Made by a program: the position numbers and the translations under genes
NCBI GenBank assembly: GCA_963836425.1
Contig: CAWIJJ010000011.1
Coordinates: 1 to 64,000, forward strand
Source of the DNA: CAWIJJ01 sp963836425
Lineage (GTDB): Bacteria > Acidobacteriota > Terriglobia > Bryobacterales > Bryobacteraceae
Reading direction: 5' to 3'
DNA length: 64,000 nt
The notes under the pieces: generated by a model
The model's database searches: none
Told to the model about the DNA's origin: nothing
The model's input: only the letters and a program-made list of their open reading frames with translations
Part shown: positions 1-8,598 of the stretch, in pieces
Layout: every line of letters starts with the position of its first letter
How positions within the stretch are numbered: the first letter of the stretch is position 1

Positions 1-585
1 GACCTGGCACCGGAAAAACTGTTCGGCGCCGAGGCCGGGTTCGACCTGGTGGGCGAAGACGGCGGCTGAGCGTCACGGCGTTCCGCAACGATCTGACAGA
101 CCTGATTACGAATGTCACGCTCAGCATCGCGCCATCGCTGACGACGCGCCAGCGGCAGAACGCGGCGGCGGCCGTGACCCATGGCGTGGAAGCCACGCTG
201 CGCCAATTTTGGGGGCGACACTGGCAGGGCGAGCTTGCGTGGCTGTATGCGGATTCGCGCTACTCGAGCGGCCTGCGCATTCCGCAGGTGGCGAAGAACC
301 AGGGTTCGGCGCTGCTCACGTGGTCGCGGCGACTCGACGTTCGTTTCGGCCGGCGTGCGCGCCTGGTCGCTGCAATTCGAGGATGACCTGAACAATTTGC
401 CGCTGGCCGGCTTTTCCACCGTGCAGTTTGCCGCGCGGCAGCAAATCGTCAGCCATCTCTCCGCCAAATTCGAAATGGAAAACGCACTGGACCACCAATA
501 CCTCTCGGGCAGGACGCCGGCGCCGCAGATCGGCGCGCCGCGCCTGTTCCGCGTGGGACTTCTCTGGGACGGGCCGGTGCATTGA
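1..585 (+). pseudogene. TonB-dependent receptor, C-terminal part, two frame breaks
   Basis: This is the C-terminal beta-barrel end of a TonB-dependent outer-membrane receptor; the 5' part lies outside the window. The reading frame starts at base 1 (LFGAEAGFDLV), shifts near base 63 (RLSVTAFRNDLTDLI) and shifts again near base 330 (DSTFVSAGVRAW). It ends with ENALDHQYLSG and LFRVGLLWDG, which are typical last strands of such barrels. All three pieces read well, so each break is a single-base indel, either an assembly error or a recent mutation. A DoxX gene follows 13 bases after the stop. The substrate cannot be read from the sequence; the sugar locus downstream suggests a carbohydrate or siderophore. 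Confidence 0.75.
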
Positions 586-598
586 GGAGAATGCGCTT

Positions 599-1039
599 TT
601 GAATCCTTTGCGTAGTGCGGACGCAGCGTTGATGTGGCTTCGCGTGGCCGTGGGCGGAATTACATTCGCTCTCCACGGCTGGGCGCGGTTGGGACGGCTG
701 TACAGCTACCTGGTGCTCGGCAAAGAATGGACGTTCGTGGCGCTGGTGGGAAAGATCGGACTGCCCGTGCCGCCGGGGTTCGCGGTGGCCTCCGCGCTGG
801 CCGAATCGATCGGCGCGATCCTGCTGATTCTCGGCCTGTACACGCGGTGGGCCGCGGCCATCCTGACGATCAACATGGGGGTGGCGACGTGGTTCGAACT
901 GTCCAAGGGGGGTGCGGGAGCCGAGTTGCCGGGCCTGTATCTGATCGCGATGCTGACGATCCTGATCGGCGGCCCGGGCGCGTATTCACTGGATGGGCGG
1001 CGGCGCGGGGGCAAAAAGTCCCGCACCGCCTGGAAGTAA
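599..1039 (+). CDS. DoxX family membrane protein
   Basis: This 146-residue protein has about four hydrophobic helices: an N-terminal one containing GGITFALHGWARL, one at PPGFAVASALAESIGAILLILGL, one at WAAAILTINMGVA, and one at LYLIAMLTILIGG. The pattern and length fit the DoxX/SURF4-like family. The start is taken as TTG 599, because GAGGAGA sits at 584-590 with an 8-base gap and overlaps the stop of the receptor, which suggests coupling. DoxX relatives are inner-membrane proteins with loosely defined redox roles; no specific function can be claimed. It ends back to back with the convergent cupin gene. Confidence 0.75.
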   Translation: MNPLRSADAALMWLRVAVGGITFALHGWARLGRLYSYLVLGKEWTFVALVGKIGLPVPPGFAVASALAESIGAILLILGLYTRWAAAILTINMGVATWFELSKGGAGAELPGLYLIAMLTILIGGPGAYSLDGRRRGGKKSRTAWK

Positions 1040-2296
1040 TCAGTTCGGCCGGCCGATGGGCGCGTCCGGATTGCCCGGACCGAAGTGTTTCAGCATAACC
1101 AGATTTTCGGTCTCGCTGCGGTTAGTGATTTTGACTCCCGCGGCGGCTGCCGAGGCGGTGACGAACAATTCGTCCTTGGTCATCTGGCCGTAGCGAATGA
1201 GCGTGGGCGTCTCGACTTCGTGCTTGCCGAGCATACCGTAGCCCTGGGTCAGGATGAGGCCGTAGGCGGCGCCGTCTTTGATGGTGACCGAGCGGCCGGG
1301 CAGAACGGTCAGTTCTTTCGCCGAATAGTGCGGCGTCGAGTAGACCACCCACTTCTCGCAGTAGCCGGCATCGGCCATTTCTTCGAGCGGCTTTACCGGT
1401 GAGGGGTCGAAGTAGCGGTGCTTGCCGAATTCGGGATCGGTGTTGGCATCCCAATTGAGCATGTCGAGCAGGTAGTCCAGATCGTGGTGATGCTCGGGCG
1501 GCACGTCCTTCACGAGCAGATCCCACGGCACGGCGCGGCCTTCCACCAGCGACTGGTACATGGCGAAAACGTCGGAGTTGACCTGCGGCTCGTAAGTGAC
1601 CAGGGAGCCGGGCGCGTGCAGAATGCCGGGGTCCACCTGCCAGCCGCTGCCGGGTTTCAACCTGTAGGCCTTGGCGAGGTAGAGAATTCCGTTGTCGCCT
1701 TCATTCCAGCGCTCCAGGCAGCGGCGCACATCGTCGCGCGTGGTGCCGGGCTCCAGGCCCATGAAGGTGTAGGGGAAATTGTTGTCCTTGAAATTGTATT
1801 GAGGCGGGAAGTAGTAGGCCTCGGGCTTGCCCTTTTGTCCCACGCGGGCCGCGAACTCGTCGCTCTGGTGCAGGTGATGGGGGATGGGGCCGAGGTTGTC
1901 GAAGAACTTGCAGAGAAGGTTCCACCCGCCTTCGCGCTGCATCACGGCGGCGCCGAGGAACTGGTCGCCTTCGCGTTCGATGGCCTCTTTGAGCAGGACC
2001 TTCTGGCCTTTGAACTCGATGTAGCTCAGACCTTCATCGGGAGCGGTGAGGGGCCCGTTGGCGGCCTTGGTGGTGGAAGAGAACCAGCGTTCGTCGATTC
2101 CGCCGCGGTGGGCGCCGAGAATATACAGGTCGCGGGGATCGAGCTTGAGGCGGCCCCCGGGCATGAGGAACGAGCGCGGGACCCAGCACGGCGCCAGGCG
2201 GACAATGCCTTCACCGGCGGCAAGTGCATCATGGATCAAACTCGACAAAGCGGAGACTTCGGTTTGCGGATGGCTGTTTTGTACCTGCGGAGTCAT
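1040..2296 (-). CDS. Class I phosphomannose isomerase-like cupin protein
   Basis: The product is a 418-residue cytoplasmic protein without a signal peptide. The motif PHHLHQSDEF near its middle and GILHAPGSL later resemble the metal-binding region of type I mannose-6-phosphate isomerases, and the C-terminal half looks like a second cupin. The likely role is aldose-ketose isomerisation of a sugar or sugar phosphate, but substrate and activity are inferred. ATG 2296 is chosen over an upstream in-frame TTG at 2386 because a promoter (TTGACA 2394-2399, TACGCT 2371-2376 on this strand) would start transcription between them. A LacI-type palindrome lies just upstream of that promoter, which places the gene in the same regulon as the ABC importer. 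Confidence 0.7.
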   Translation of the reverse strand: MTPQVQNSHPQTEVSALSSLIHDALAAGEGIVRLAPCWVPRSFLMPGGRLKLDPRDLYILGAHRGGIDERWFSSTTKAANGPLTAPDEGLSYIEFKGQKVLLKEAIEREGDQFLGAAVMQREGGWNLLCKFFDNLGPIPHHLHQSDEFAARVGQKGKPEAYYFPPQYNFKDNNFPYTFMGLEPGTTRDDVRRCLERWNEGDNGILYLAKAYRLKPGSGWQVDPGILHAPGSLVTYEPQVNSDVFAMYQSLVEGRAVPWDLLVKDVPPEHHHDLDYLLDMLNWDANTDPEFGKHRYFDPSPVKPLEEMADAGYCEKWVVYSTPHYSAKELTVLPGRSVTIKDGAAYGLILTQGYGMLGKHEVETPTLIRYGQMTKDELFVTASAAAAGVKITNRSETENLVMLKHFGPGNPDAPIGRPN

Positions 2297-2370
2297 GAGA
2301 CTGTACGCACCTTCCTGTTCGTAAACGCTTCCTCGCGGGCGGGGAAAAGCGGCGTAGATCGAGCCTTTGT

Positions 2371-2399
2371 AGCGTATCCAGTTCAACGATCTGTGTCAA
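2371..2399 (-). promoter_or_regulatory. Sigma70-type promoter of the cupin gene
   Basis: Read on the minus strand, TTGACA (2399-2394) and TACGCT (2376-2371) are separated by exactly 17 bases. The predicted transcript leader is about 70 bases. Confidence 0.6.
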
Positions 2400-2406
2400 G
2401 CATGCG

Positions 2407-2420
2407 TTAAAACGTTTCAA
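2407..2420. promoter_or_regulatory. LacI-type operator A
   Basis: TTAAAACGTTTCAA differs by one base from the perfect palindrome TTGAAACGTTTCAA. It lies 7 bases upstream of the -35 box of the cupin promoter. The central CG and the half-sites are typical of LacI-family operators, and the same motif recurs at 2511, 6105 and 14817. Confidence 0.6.
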
Positions 2421-2510
2421 AGGCCCTGAAATCGGGGTTATCGCTATGTGAGCGGGTTGCGTCCGGCATTGCGCTTGACTCACCGGCACGGGCGGAACCC
2501 ACCGTACCTG

Positions 2511-2524
2511 TTGATGCGTTTCAA
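2511..2524. promoter_or_regulatory. LacI-type operator B
   Basis: TTGATGCGTTTCAA has two mismatches to TTGAAACGTTTCAA. It lies 34 bases before the ATG of a short truncated reading frame at 2559 and faces away from the cupin gene. It probably controlled the gene whose 5' end survives there. Confidence 0.45.
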
Positions 2525-2558
2525 CGGATCCGCGGCAAACGGCCCTGGAGGCGACAAC

Positions 2559-2690
2559 ATGAAAATTCAGACGAGTCTTGCGGCGCTATCGGCGGTGTCC
2601 GCGGTGTTTCTTTTCTGCACGCCGAGAGGACTTACAGTATGTACCGACAACTCCAAAACCTTGTTCTTCTCGTCAATCTTGTGCCGGTAA
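2559..2690 (+). pseudogene. Truncated 5' end of an exported protein gene
   Basis: A good ribosome site (GGAGG with a 7-base gap) precedes ATG 2559, and the first residues (MKIQTSLAALSAVSAVFLFC) form a plausible signal peptide. After about 24 residues the frame runs into bases that read better on the other strand as a transposase fragment, and it stops at 2690. The simplest reading is a gene beheaded by insertion and deletion of a mobile element, leaving only its promoter region, operator B and signal peptide. What the gene encoded is unknown; a TonB receptor or DUF1080 protein would fit the locus. Confidence 0.45.
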
Positions 2691-2737
2691 ACGCGATAGC
2701 CAGGCCATTGCAGGGTACGGGTGAACTCGTTAAGTAG
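2636..2737 (-). mobile_element. Fragment of a transposase N-terminus (possibly ISL3 type)
   Basis: Read on the minus strand, LLNEFTRTLQ, GYRVYRHKID and NKVLEL resemble the first residues of ISL3-type transposases before the zinc finger. Only about 34 codons remain, with no terminal repeats recognised. It directly follows the signal peptide of the truncated gene on the other strand. Confidence 0.4.
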
Positions 2738-2835
2738 GGAACCTCTGAATTTAGGCGCCGGCGGCGCATCCACCGTCGCCAGGCACAGCAGAGCCGGTGG
2801 ATGCGCCGCAATCCTTTCAGTTACACCCGCCTGAA

Positions 2836-3912
2836 CTACAGCCGCTTCAGGTAGATGTTCTTGGTCCAGTAGCCGCCGGTGCTTTCGACCTCGAGGCCGA
2901 TCTTGCCGCTGGGGCGGAACAGGGTCGGATCTTCGTCGATGAACACCGACATCAGGTGGCCGTTCATGAACAGCATGGTAGTGTTGCCCTTGGCGATGAG
3001 AAGGAACTGGTTGTAGTCGTCCTTCTTGAACCAGGAATCGCGGGTTGCCCGGTCATGCAAGGTGGCGAGGGTGAAACGCCGATTCACCGGCAGAGCCAGG
3101 GTCACATTGCCCGGAGGACTGGCGATACTACGGGGCGATGCCTGCTCGTAGTAGCTGCCCGGCCATTGGTTCACCGCGTCGAAGTCGAATTGCGGACCGG
3201 CCATATCCCACTTGGCTTGTTCGGCCCGGCTCGGCGCCTGACCGCGGGGTTGCCCGCTGGGGCAAGTGGCCGATTGCTGGCCGCGCCCGCCGACAGCGCC
3301 CGCGCCCTGTCCGCGGCCCGCCGCCGCGCCGCCAGGCGCGCCCTGGCCGCCGGCAGCGCCCTGTCCGCGTCCGCGTCCGCCGAGCCCGCCCGCGCCGGCC
3401 GCGGTTACGATCGTGCCCGCGCCGCCACGGCCCGGGTACTTGCCGGGCACGTCGTTGCTTTGCGTCATGTAGCTGCGGAACTGAACGCCGCCATTGACGC
3501 TGCCCGTGCCTTTGGATTCAAACTTCAACATGAAGTCGGCCACTTCGCCGCCCTGCCAGACCAGGTAAATCGTGCCGGTCGGTTTCTCGCAAGTCGGTTC
3601 AACGTGAATCGCCCCGTCCTCCACGTTCCAATAGCGGGTGTCTCCATCCCAGCCGGTCAGATCGCGGCCGTTGAAAATCTGAAGCCAGCCTTCGTTATCG
3701 TCCATGTCGAACGCCGCCGCGCCGCGTCCGAAACCGCCTCCGCCCGCACCGCCGCGTCCCGCATTCTGGGCGCCGGGAGCGCCTGGAGCCTGGGCGGCGG
3801 GAGCCTGGCCGCCCTGCGGCGCCGGCTGCTGCGACAAAGCCCACGGAGCCAAGAGCAACAGCGCTGCCGCGCCGATGCCGCCCATCATCCAAATCTTCTC
3901 TTTTGGCCGCAT
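2836..3912 (-). CDS. Exported DUF1080 (3-keto-glycoside hydrolase-like) protein
   Basis: A 358-residue DUF1080 protein. The start is ATG 3912, preceded by GGAAG with a 6-base gap; residues 1-28 form a signal peptide ending near ALSQ. Domain landmarks are WLQIFNGRDLTGWDGD, WNVEDGAIHV, the FMLKFESKGTGSVNGGVQFRS strand and the closing LLIAKGNTTMLFMNGHLMSVF. DUF1080 proteins are concanavalin-like beta-sandwiches, and some cleave glycosides after oxidation of a sugar to its 3-keto form. A Gly/Arg/Gln/Ala-rich stretch of about 60 residues interrupts the domain, and another low-complexity stretch follows the signal peptide. Its activity is inferred from the family and from the dehydrogenase encoded in the same locus. 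Confidence 0.8.
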   Translation of the reverse strand: MRPKEKIWMMGGIGAAALLLLAPWALSQQPAPQGGQAPAAQAPGAPGAQNAGRGGAGGGGFGRGAAAFDMDDNEGWLQIFNGRDLTGWDGDTRYWNVEDGAIHVEPTCEKPTGTIYLVWQGGEVADFMLKFESKGTGSVNGGVQFRSYMTQSNDVPGKYPGRGGAGTIVTAAGAGGLGGRGRGQGAAGGQGAPGGAAAGRGQGAGAVGGRGQQSATCPSGQPRGQAPSRAEQAKWDMAGPQFDFDAVNQWPGSYYEQASPRSIASPPGNVTLALPVNRRFTLATLHDRATRDSWFKKDDYNQFLLIAKGNTTMLFMNGHLMSVFIDEDPTLFRPSGKIGLEVESTGGYWTKNIYLKRL

Positions 3913-3989
3913 AGTCCTCTTCCGTTCTGTCCTCACATCCAAAACTGAATCCGGATCCGATTGTAGCCGATGTCACTTCGATACGCGCA

Positions 3990-4404
3990 CTGATTGCGTG
4001 GGTCGGGGTGGTGCGCCGGGCGGCGCTGCGGGGGCGGCACGCGGCGGTAACGCGGCGGTAACGCGGCGGGGGCGGGACGCGCCGGGGTCCGGCGGGTCCG
4101 TGTCCGGGCGGTGTGGCCTGGCGCGGGCAGGTGGTGCGGACTCAGGAAGGCAAACATCCGCAACTGCTGGCCCTGGTGGGCGACAGAGACGAGCTCTCCG
4201 GGTACATCAAGATCAACGACTGGAACCAAGTCCACATCATCGCCCGCGGCAACGAGTTGATGCACATCATCAACGGGCACGTGATGTCGATTCTCATCGA
4301 CGACGATCCGACCAAGTTCCGCAAGAACGGGCTCATCGGCGTGCAGATCGAGGGCACGCGGGAAAATGAGTTACCGGAATATCTATATCAAGCAGTTGCC
4401 CTAG
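3990..4404 (+). pseudogene. Broken DUF1080 gene, C-terminal portion
   Basis: About 97 residues of a DUF1080 C-terminus are clear: QVVRTQEGKHPQLLALVGDR, then YIKINDWNQVHIIARGN and HIINGHVMSILIDDDP. One extra base near 4358 shifts the true ending (MSYRNIYIKQLP, TAG 4402-4404) into another frame. Upstream only a Gly/Ala/Arg-coding GC-rich stretch with mixed frames remains, so the signal peptide and the first half are missing. It lies divergent from the intact DUF1080 gene and 16 bases before the mutarotase-like gene, which suggests a former operon. Confidence 0.65.
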
Positions 4405-4420
4405 TCGTACCATCGAAGGG

Positions 4421-5468
4421 ATGGCCGTCACCACTTACCATGGCCGCAGGGCTGCGTCCATTGAGAACGAGCATCTGCGCGTCACCGTCCTCGAGGAGGG
4501 CGGTCATATTGCGGAGATCCTGCACAAACAGACCGGGTCTGAACCCGTTGTGGGTGCCGCCCTGGCGTTTGATCGAGCCGTCGGCACACAGCGCGACGGC
4601 GAATCCGGAGTTCGGGTCCGGAAGCGATGCCCGGCTGCTTGCCGGAATCATGGGGCACAACCTCTGCCTGGACCTGTTCGGCGGACCGTCCGTGGAAGAG
4701 GAGGCGGCCGGGGTGACGGCCCACGGCGAAAGCTCGGTGGCGCGATACGAAATCTCGGGCTCCGGGAGCAGCCTCAGGCAAAGCGCGCAATTCCCGCTGG
4801 CGCAGCTTGCCTTCGAACGGCGGATCGAACTCGAGGGCAGCGGTATCCGCATCCGGGAGCGCGTGGAGAACCTCACCGCCGCGGATCGTCCACTGGCCTG
4901 GACGCAGCACGTCACGCTGGGCCCGCCGTTCCTCGAAACCGGCGCGACGCAGTTCCGGGCCAGCGCCGGGCCGCTCCAAGACGTATGAGAGCGCGTTCGG
5001 CGCCGACGATTACCTGGCAGCCGGGGAGGAATTCGACTGGCCGCTCGCGCCCCGTAACGGACGGCGGCCTGGCCGACCTGCGCGTCTACAGCGCGGCCCA
5101 GAAATCGAGCGCCTACACCGCGCACCTGATGGAGCAGGGGCGCGACGATGCATTCTTTCTGGCATGGCTGCCCTCGGCGCGCCTGGCGTTCGGCTACGCC
5201 TGGAATCGCGCCGATTTTCCATGGCTCGGCATTTGGGAAGAGAACCACAGCCGGACCCACACTCCCTGGAACGGCGCGACGCTCACGCGCGGGATGGAGT
5301 TCGGCGACATCGCCGATGCCCGAATCGCGCCGCGCGATGGTGGAGCGCGGGCGCATGCTGGGCGCTCCGGCGTACCGCTGGCTGCCGGCGCGAGGCGTAG
5401 CGGAAGTGGAATACCGGGCCGCGGCGTGGCTCTCGGATGCGGTTCCGGAAGCGATGCCGCTGCCCTGA
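4421..5468 (+). pseudogene. Galactose-mutarotase-like protein, frame broken four times
   Basis: The protein is read across four single-base breaks near 4537, 4973, 5052 and 5302. Its pieces are VLEEGGHIAEILHKQTG, NPLWVPPWRLIEPS, GIMGHNLCLDLFGGPS, FGADDYLAAGEEFDWPLAP, YAWNRADFPWLGIWEENHSR and SPMPESRRAMVERGRMLG. Together they form an uninterrupted protein of about 345 residues that resembles acidobacterial aldose-epimerase-superfamily proteins. The family acts on the anomeric carbon of sugars. No other stop codons occur, so assembly indels are as likely as real decay. If intact it belongs with the DUF1080 gene just upstream. Confidence 0.6.
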
Positions 5469-5485
5469 CCCTCGGGTCCGCCGGC

Positions 5486-5974
5486 CTATTCGAAAACGAC
5501 GCGGTCTTTGGCGGAATCGAGCTTGGCTGCGTCGAGCCCCGGCACTTTTTTCACGTCGTCGAGCGTTTTGAACTTGCCATTCTGCTCGCGATAGTGAACC
5601 AGCGCCGCGGCCTCCTTGCCGGTCAACTGCAGCATCGTCTCGATGTCCTGGGCGGACGCTTTATTCACGTTGACCTTGGGGGGAGCGTTCGAAAAATGGA
5701 CCGAAAGATAGTCGAGCACCTGGTAGAACTCGGCCTCGCTACCCTTGGCGCCCAACTCCACCATGTGGCTGATTTTGTCGCCCCATTCGTCGCGGCTCAG
5801 TTTCTGCGCGGCGACGACCTCGGGGTCATGGCAGCCGGCACAGACCTTCAAAACGACATCTTTGCCCGGACCGTCGGGAAGCTGGGATTGCGCGTCCGAA
5901 ACGCTCGCTCCCGCCATCCAAATAAAGCCAAACAGACCTACCCATACAAAGTGCGAAAACTTCCTGGCCAGCAT
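5486..5974 (-). CDS. Exported monohaem cytochrome c with helix-hairpin-helix tail
   Basis: This 162-residue protein has a signal peptide (residues 1-29), one haem site CAGCH near residue 45 and a possible distal Met ligand in ISHMVELG. A ComEA-like helix-hairpin-helix module (NVNKASAQDIETMLQLTGKE ... FKTLDDVKKVPGLDAAKL) follows. The module normally binds DNA backbone, but in exported proteins of this type it may only be a structural spacer. The gene diverges from the ABC operon. Role proposed: small periplasmic electron carrier, perhaps accepting electrons from sugar oxidation; this is inference. Confidence 0.75.
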   Translation of the reverse strand: MLARKFSHFVWVGLFGFIWMAGASVSDAQSQLPDGPGKDVVLKVCAGCHDPEVVAAQKLSRDEWGDKISHMVELGAKGSEAEFYQVLDYLSVHFSNAPPKVNVNKASAQDIETMLQLTGKEAAALVHYREQNGKFKTLDDVKKVPGLDAAKLDSAKDRVVFE

Positions 5975-6053
5975 CCTCGAATCGTGCTCCTTCTCGACAG
6001 TGTTACAGTGGCCTTGTGGGCCTTGGGCGTGTGCAGGCGCAGAGTGTATGCGC

Positions 6054-6082
6054 TTGACAGCCGCCGTTGCCTGCTATAGTAT
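6054..6082 (+). promoter_or_regulatory. Promoter of the sugar ABC operon
   Basis: TTGACA (6054-6059) and TAGTAT (6077-6082) are separated by 17 bases; an overlapping TATAGT gives a 15-base spacer. The start codon at 6140 lies about 57 bases downstream, and operator C lies between. Confidence 0.7.
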
Positions 6083-6104
6083 CACGGGCTTGAACATGCC
6101 CTTC

Positions 6105-6118
6105 TTGAATCGTTTCAA
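6105..6118. promoter_or_regulatory. LacI-type operator C
   Basis: TTGAATCGTTTCAA has one mismatch to TTGAAACGTTTCAA. It lies just downstream of the predicted transcription start, the classic position for a repressor that blocks RNA polymerase. Confidence 0.65.
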
Positions 6119-6139
6119 ACGCTCGCCGATCGCGTAATC

Positions 6140-7648
6140 ATGGCCCTCCTCGAGGCGGACGGCATCAGCAAATCCTACGCCGGAGTGCAGGCGCTCCGAG
6201 AGGTGTCGTTCGAGCTGCGCGCGGGCGAGGTGCACGCCATCGTAGGCGAGAACGGCGCGGGCAAATCCACCCTCATCAAGGTCATCACGGGCGCGGTGGC
6301 GCCCGATTCCGGTACGCTGCGCGTTTCAGGGCGGCTGGTGGCGAACAACAGCCCCTCGCTGGCGCATTCGCTCGGCATCGCGGCCGTGTACCAGCAGCCC
6401 GCGCTGTTCCCGGACCTGACCGTAGCGGAGAACATCGCGCTGGCGCTCGAAAGCGGCGGAATCTGGCGGAGGATCCGCTGGAGCGCGCGCCGGCGGCGCG
6501 CGCAGGAATTGCTGGAGCGCACCGGCGCGGCCATCGACCCGGAGCGCGCGGTGCGCACGCTGAGCATGCCGGAGCAGCAGATTGTCGAAATCGCCAAGGC
6601 CATCGGCGCCAATGCCCGCATCCTGATACTGGACGAACCCACCGCGTCGCTCACCAGCAACGAGGTGGACCGGCTGTTTCGCGTGATCGCGGCGCTCCGC
6701 TCAGAGGGCGCGGGCATCGTCTACATTTCGCACCGGCTCGAAGAGGTGAGCGCCGTAGCCGACCGGGTCACGGTGCTGCGCGACGGGCGGTCCATCGCCA
6801 CCCGCGAACTGGCGCAAACGGACCGCGCCGAACTGATCCGCCTCATGGTGGGGCGCGATATTCACGCGATCTTTCCAAAGCGCGAAGTGACCGCCGGCGC
6901 TCCGGTTCTCGAAGTGCGCGGGCTCGGCAGCCGCGAGGCCGGGGTTCACGACGTCAGCTTCACGGTGCGGGCCGGCGAAATCCTGGGCTTTGCCGGGCTG
7001 GTGGGTTCCGGAAGGACGCAGCTTGCCGAGACCCTGTTCGGCCTCACGCCTGCCGACACGGGCGAGATCCTCCTGCACGGGCGGAGCGTGCGCATCGATT
7101 CGCCGCACTGCGCCATCCGCCACAAAATGGCCTATCTTCCCGAGGACCGGCGCCGTCACGGCGTGGTGCTGGAGATGGCTGTCGCCGCCAACACGAGCAT
7201 CGCGAGCCTGGACTCGGTTTCAAGCGGCGGGCTCATCGACGCGGGACGCGAAGAGGCGCTGGCTCGCGGTTTTGTGGAACGGCTGCGAATCAAGACGCCG
7301 TCCATTTATTCGGAGACCGGCTCGCTTTCCGGTGGAAACCAGCAGAAGGTCGCGCTGGCACGCTGGCTGGCCATTGCACCAGACGTGATGATTCTGGACG
7401 AGCCGACGCAAGGGGTGGACATCGGCTCGAAATCGGAAATTCACGAGATGATGGGGGACCTGGCGGAGCGGGGCATGGCGGTGATCATGATCTCCTCGGA
7501 ACTGCCGGAAATCCTGGGGATGAGCGACCGCATCGCGGTGATGCACGAGGGCTCCCTGGCCTGCGTGTTCGACCGCGCGGAGGCGACGCAGGAGAGAATC
7601 CTGGCGGCCGCGCTGGGCCAGGCTGCCGGCGGCGGAGGGCGCGGATGA
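6140..7648 (+). CDS. Sugar ABC transporter ATP-binding protein (RbsA/XylG type)
   Basis: A 502-residue tandem ATPase that powers sugar import. The first domain has Walker A GENGAGKST (36-44), a reduced signature LSMPEQQ and Walker B ILILDEPTASL. The second has the degenerate P-loop GLVGSGRT usual for RbsA, signature LSGGNQQK and Walker B VMILDEPTQGVD. Length and order match the CUT2 (ribose/xylose/rhamnose) class. It is the first gene of a four-gene operon with its own promoter and LacI-type operator, and it overlaps the next gene by 4 bases (ATGA). The transported sugar is not known. Confidence 0.93.
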   Translation: MALLEADGISKSYAGVQALREVSFELRAGEVHAIVGENGAGKSTLIKVITGAVAPDSGTLRVSGRLVANNSPSLAHSLGIAAVYQQPALFPDLTVAENIALALESGGIWRRIRWSARRRRAQELLERTGAAIDPERAVRTLSMPEQQIVEIAKAIGANARILILDEPTASLTSNEVDRLFRVIAALRSEGAGIVYISHRLEEVSAVADRVTVLRDGRSIATRELAQTDRAELIRLMVGRDIHAIFPKREVTAGAPVLEVRGLGSREAGVHDVSFTVRAGEILGFAGLVGSGRTQLAETLFGLTPADTGEILLHGRSVRIDSPHCAIRHKMAYLPEDRRRHGVVLEMAVAANTSIASLDSVSSGGLIDAGREEALARGFVERLRIKTPSIYSETGSLSGGNQQKVALARWLAIAPDVMILDEPTQGVDIGSKSEIHEMMGDLAERGMAVIMISSELPEILGMSDRIAVMHEGSLACVFDRAEATQERILAAALGQAAGGGGRG

Positions 7649-8598
7649 TCGAGCGCTACCGCCGGGAACTCTCGCTCGCCGGAGCGATTCTGGTGCTCGC
7701 CCTGGTGCTGCTGGTCGCGGCGCCCGCATTCTTCTCCTTCGGCAACCAGCGCGACCTGGTGATGAGCAACGTGCCGGTGCTGATTGTGGCGCTGGGCATG
7801 ACGCTGGTGATTCTGACGGGGCATATCGACATTTCGGTCGGCTCGCAATTCGCCGTTTGCAGCGTTGCGGTAGGTGTGCTGGTGCGCGGCGGGCTGCCGA
7901 CGCCGGTAGCCGGGCTGCTGGTGTGTTTCGTGGGCGCGGCGATGGGCGCGATCAACGGCGCGCTGGTGGCCTGGGTGAGGATCCCTTCCATCGTGGTGAC
8001 CCTGGCTACCATGGTGGCGTTCCGGGACGGCCTGCGCTGGATCACGCAGGGCGCGTGGGTGCAGGATCTGCCGCCGGATTTCCACTGGCTGGGGCTTTCG
8101 CAATTCGCGAGCGAGTCCATCGCCATCGCGGCGGCCCTGCTGCTGACGCTCGGAGTCGGGTTCGCTTTGCGGCACCTGGCGGCCGGACGGCTCGTCTACG
8201 CCACTGGTTCCGATCCCGACGCCGCGCGCCTGGCCGGCATCAATCCGCCGCGGGTGGTGTTCTCCGTGTTCGTGATCACGGGCGTGCTGACCGCCATCTC
8301 GGCCTTCTTCAACGCGGTCCGCTTTCAACAGGTGCCGTCGAATGCGGGCGTGGGGCTGGAGCTCAAGGTCATCGCCGCCGTAGTCGTGGGTGGAGTGGCT
8401 ATTTCCGGCGGCCACGGCAAGGTCTCGGGAACGTTTCTGGGGCTGCTGCTGCTCGCCGTCATCGGGCCGGCGCTCACGTTTCTGGGCTTCAGCGCTTACT
8501 GGGAAAGGGCCATCGAAGGCGGCATCATTCTGGTTGCGGTAGCCGCCGACGCCATAAGGCTGCGGCCGGGCAGGGAGGCTCATGCTTCCGCCGGGTGA
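7645..8598 (+). CDS. Sugar ABC transporter permease (RbsC type), first
   Basis: This is a 317-residue inner-membrane permease of the ribose type with eight to ten hydrophobic segments. The family landmark ILTGHIDISVGS lies near residue 58, and VVVGGVAISGGHGKVSGTFLG near the end is the usual EAA-like loop region. Translation is coupled to the ATPase gene by ATGA, and the gene overlaps the next permease start by 17 bases. It should pair with the second permease as a heterodimer in one importer. Confidence 0.9.
   Translation: MIERYRRELSLAGAILVLALVLLVAAPAFFSFGNQRDLVMSNVPVLIVALGMTLVILTGHIDISVGSQFAVCSVAVGVLVRGGLPTPVAGLLVCFVGAAMGAINGALVAWVRIPSIVVTLATMVAFRDGLRWITQGAWVQDLPPDFHWLGLSQFASESIAIAAALLLTLGVGFALRHLAAGRLVYATGSDPDAARLAGINPPRVVFSVFVITGVLTAISAFFNAVRFQQVPSNAGVGLELKVIAAVVVGGVAISGGHGKVSGTFLGLLLLAVIGPALTFLGFSAYWERAIEGGIILVAVAADAIRLRPGREAHASAG

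Noticed and set aside
2297..2386. N-terminal extension of the cupin protein to TTG 2386
   Set aside because: The promoter boxes at 2371-2399 would place the transcript start downstream of that codon, and the extension shows no conserved features.
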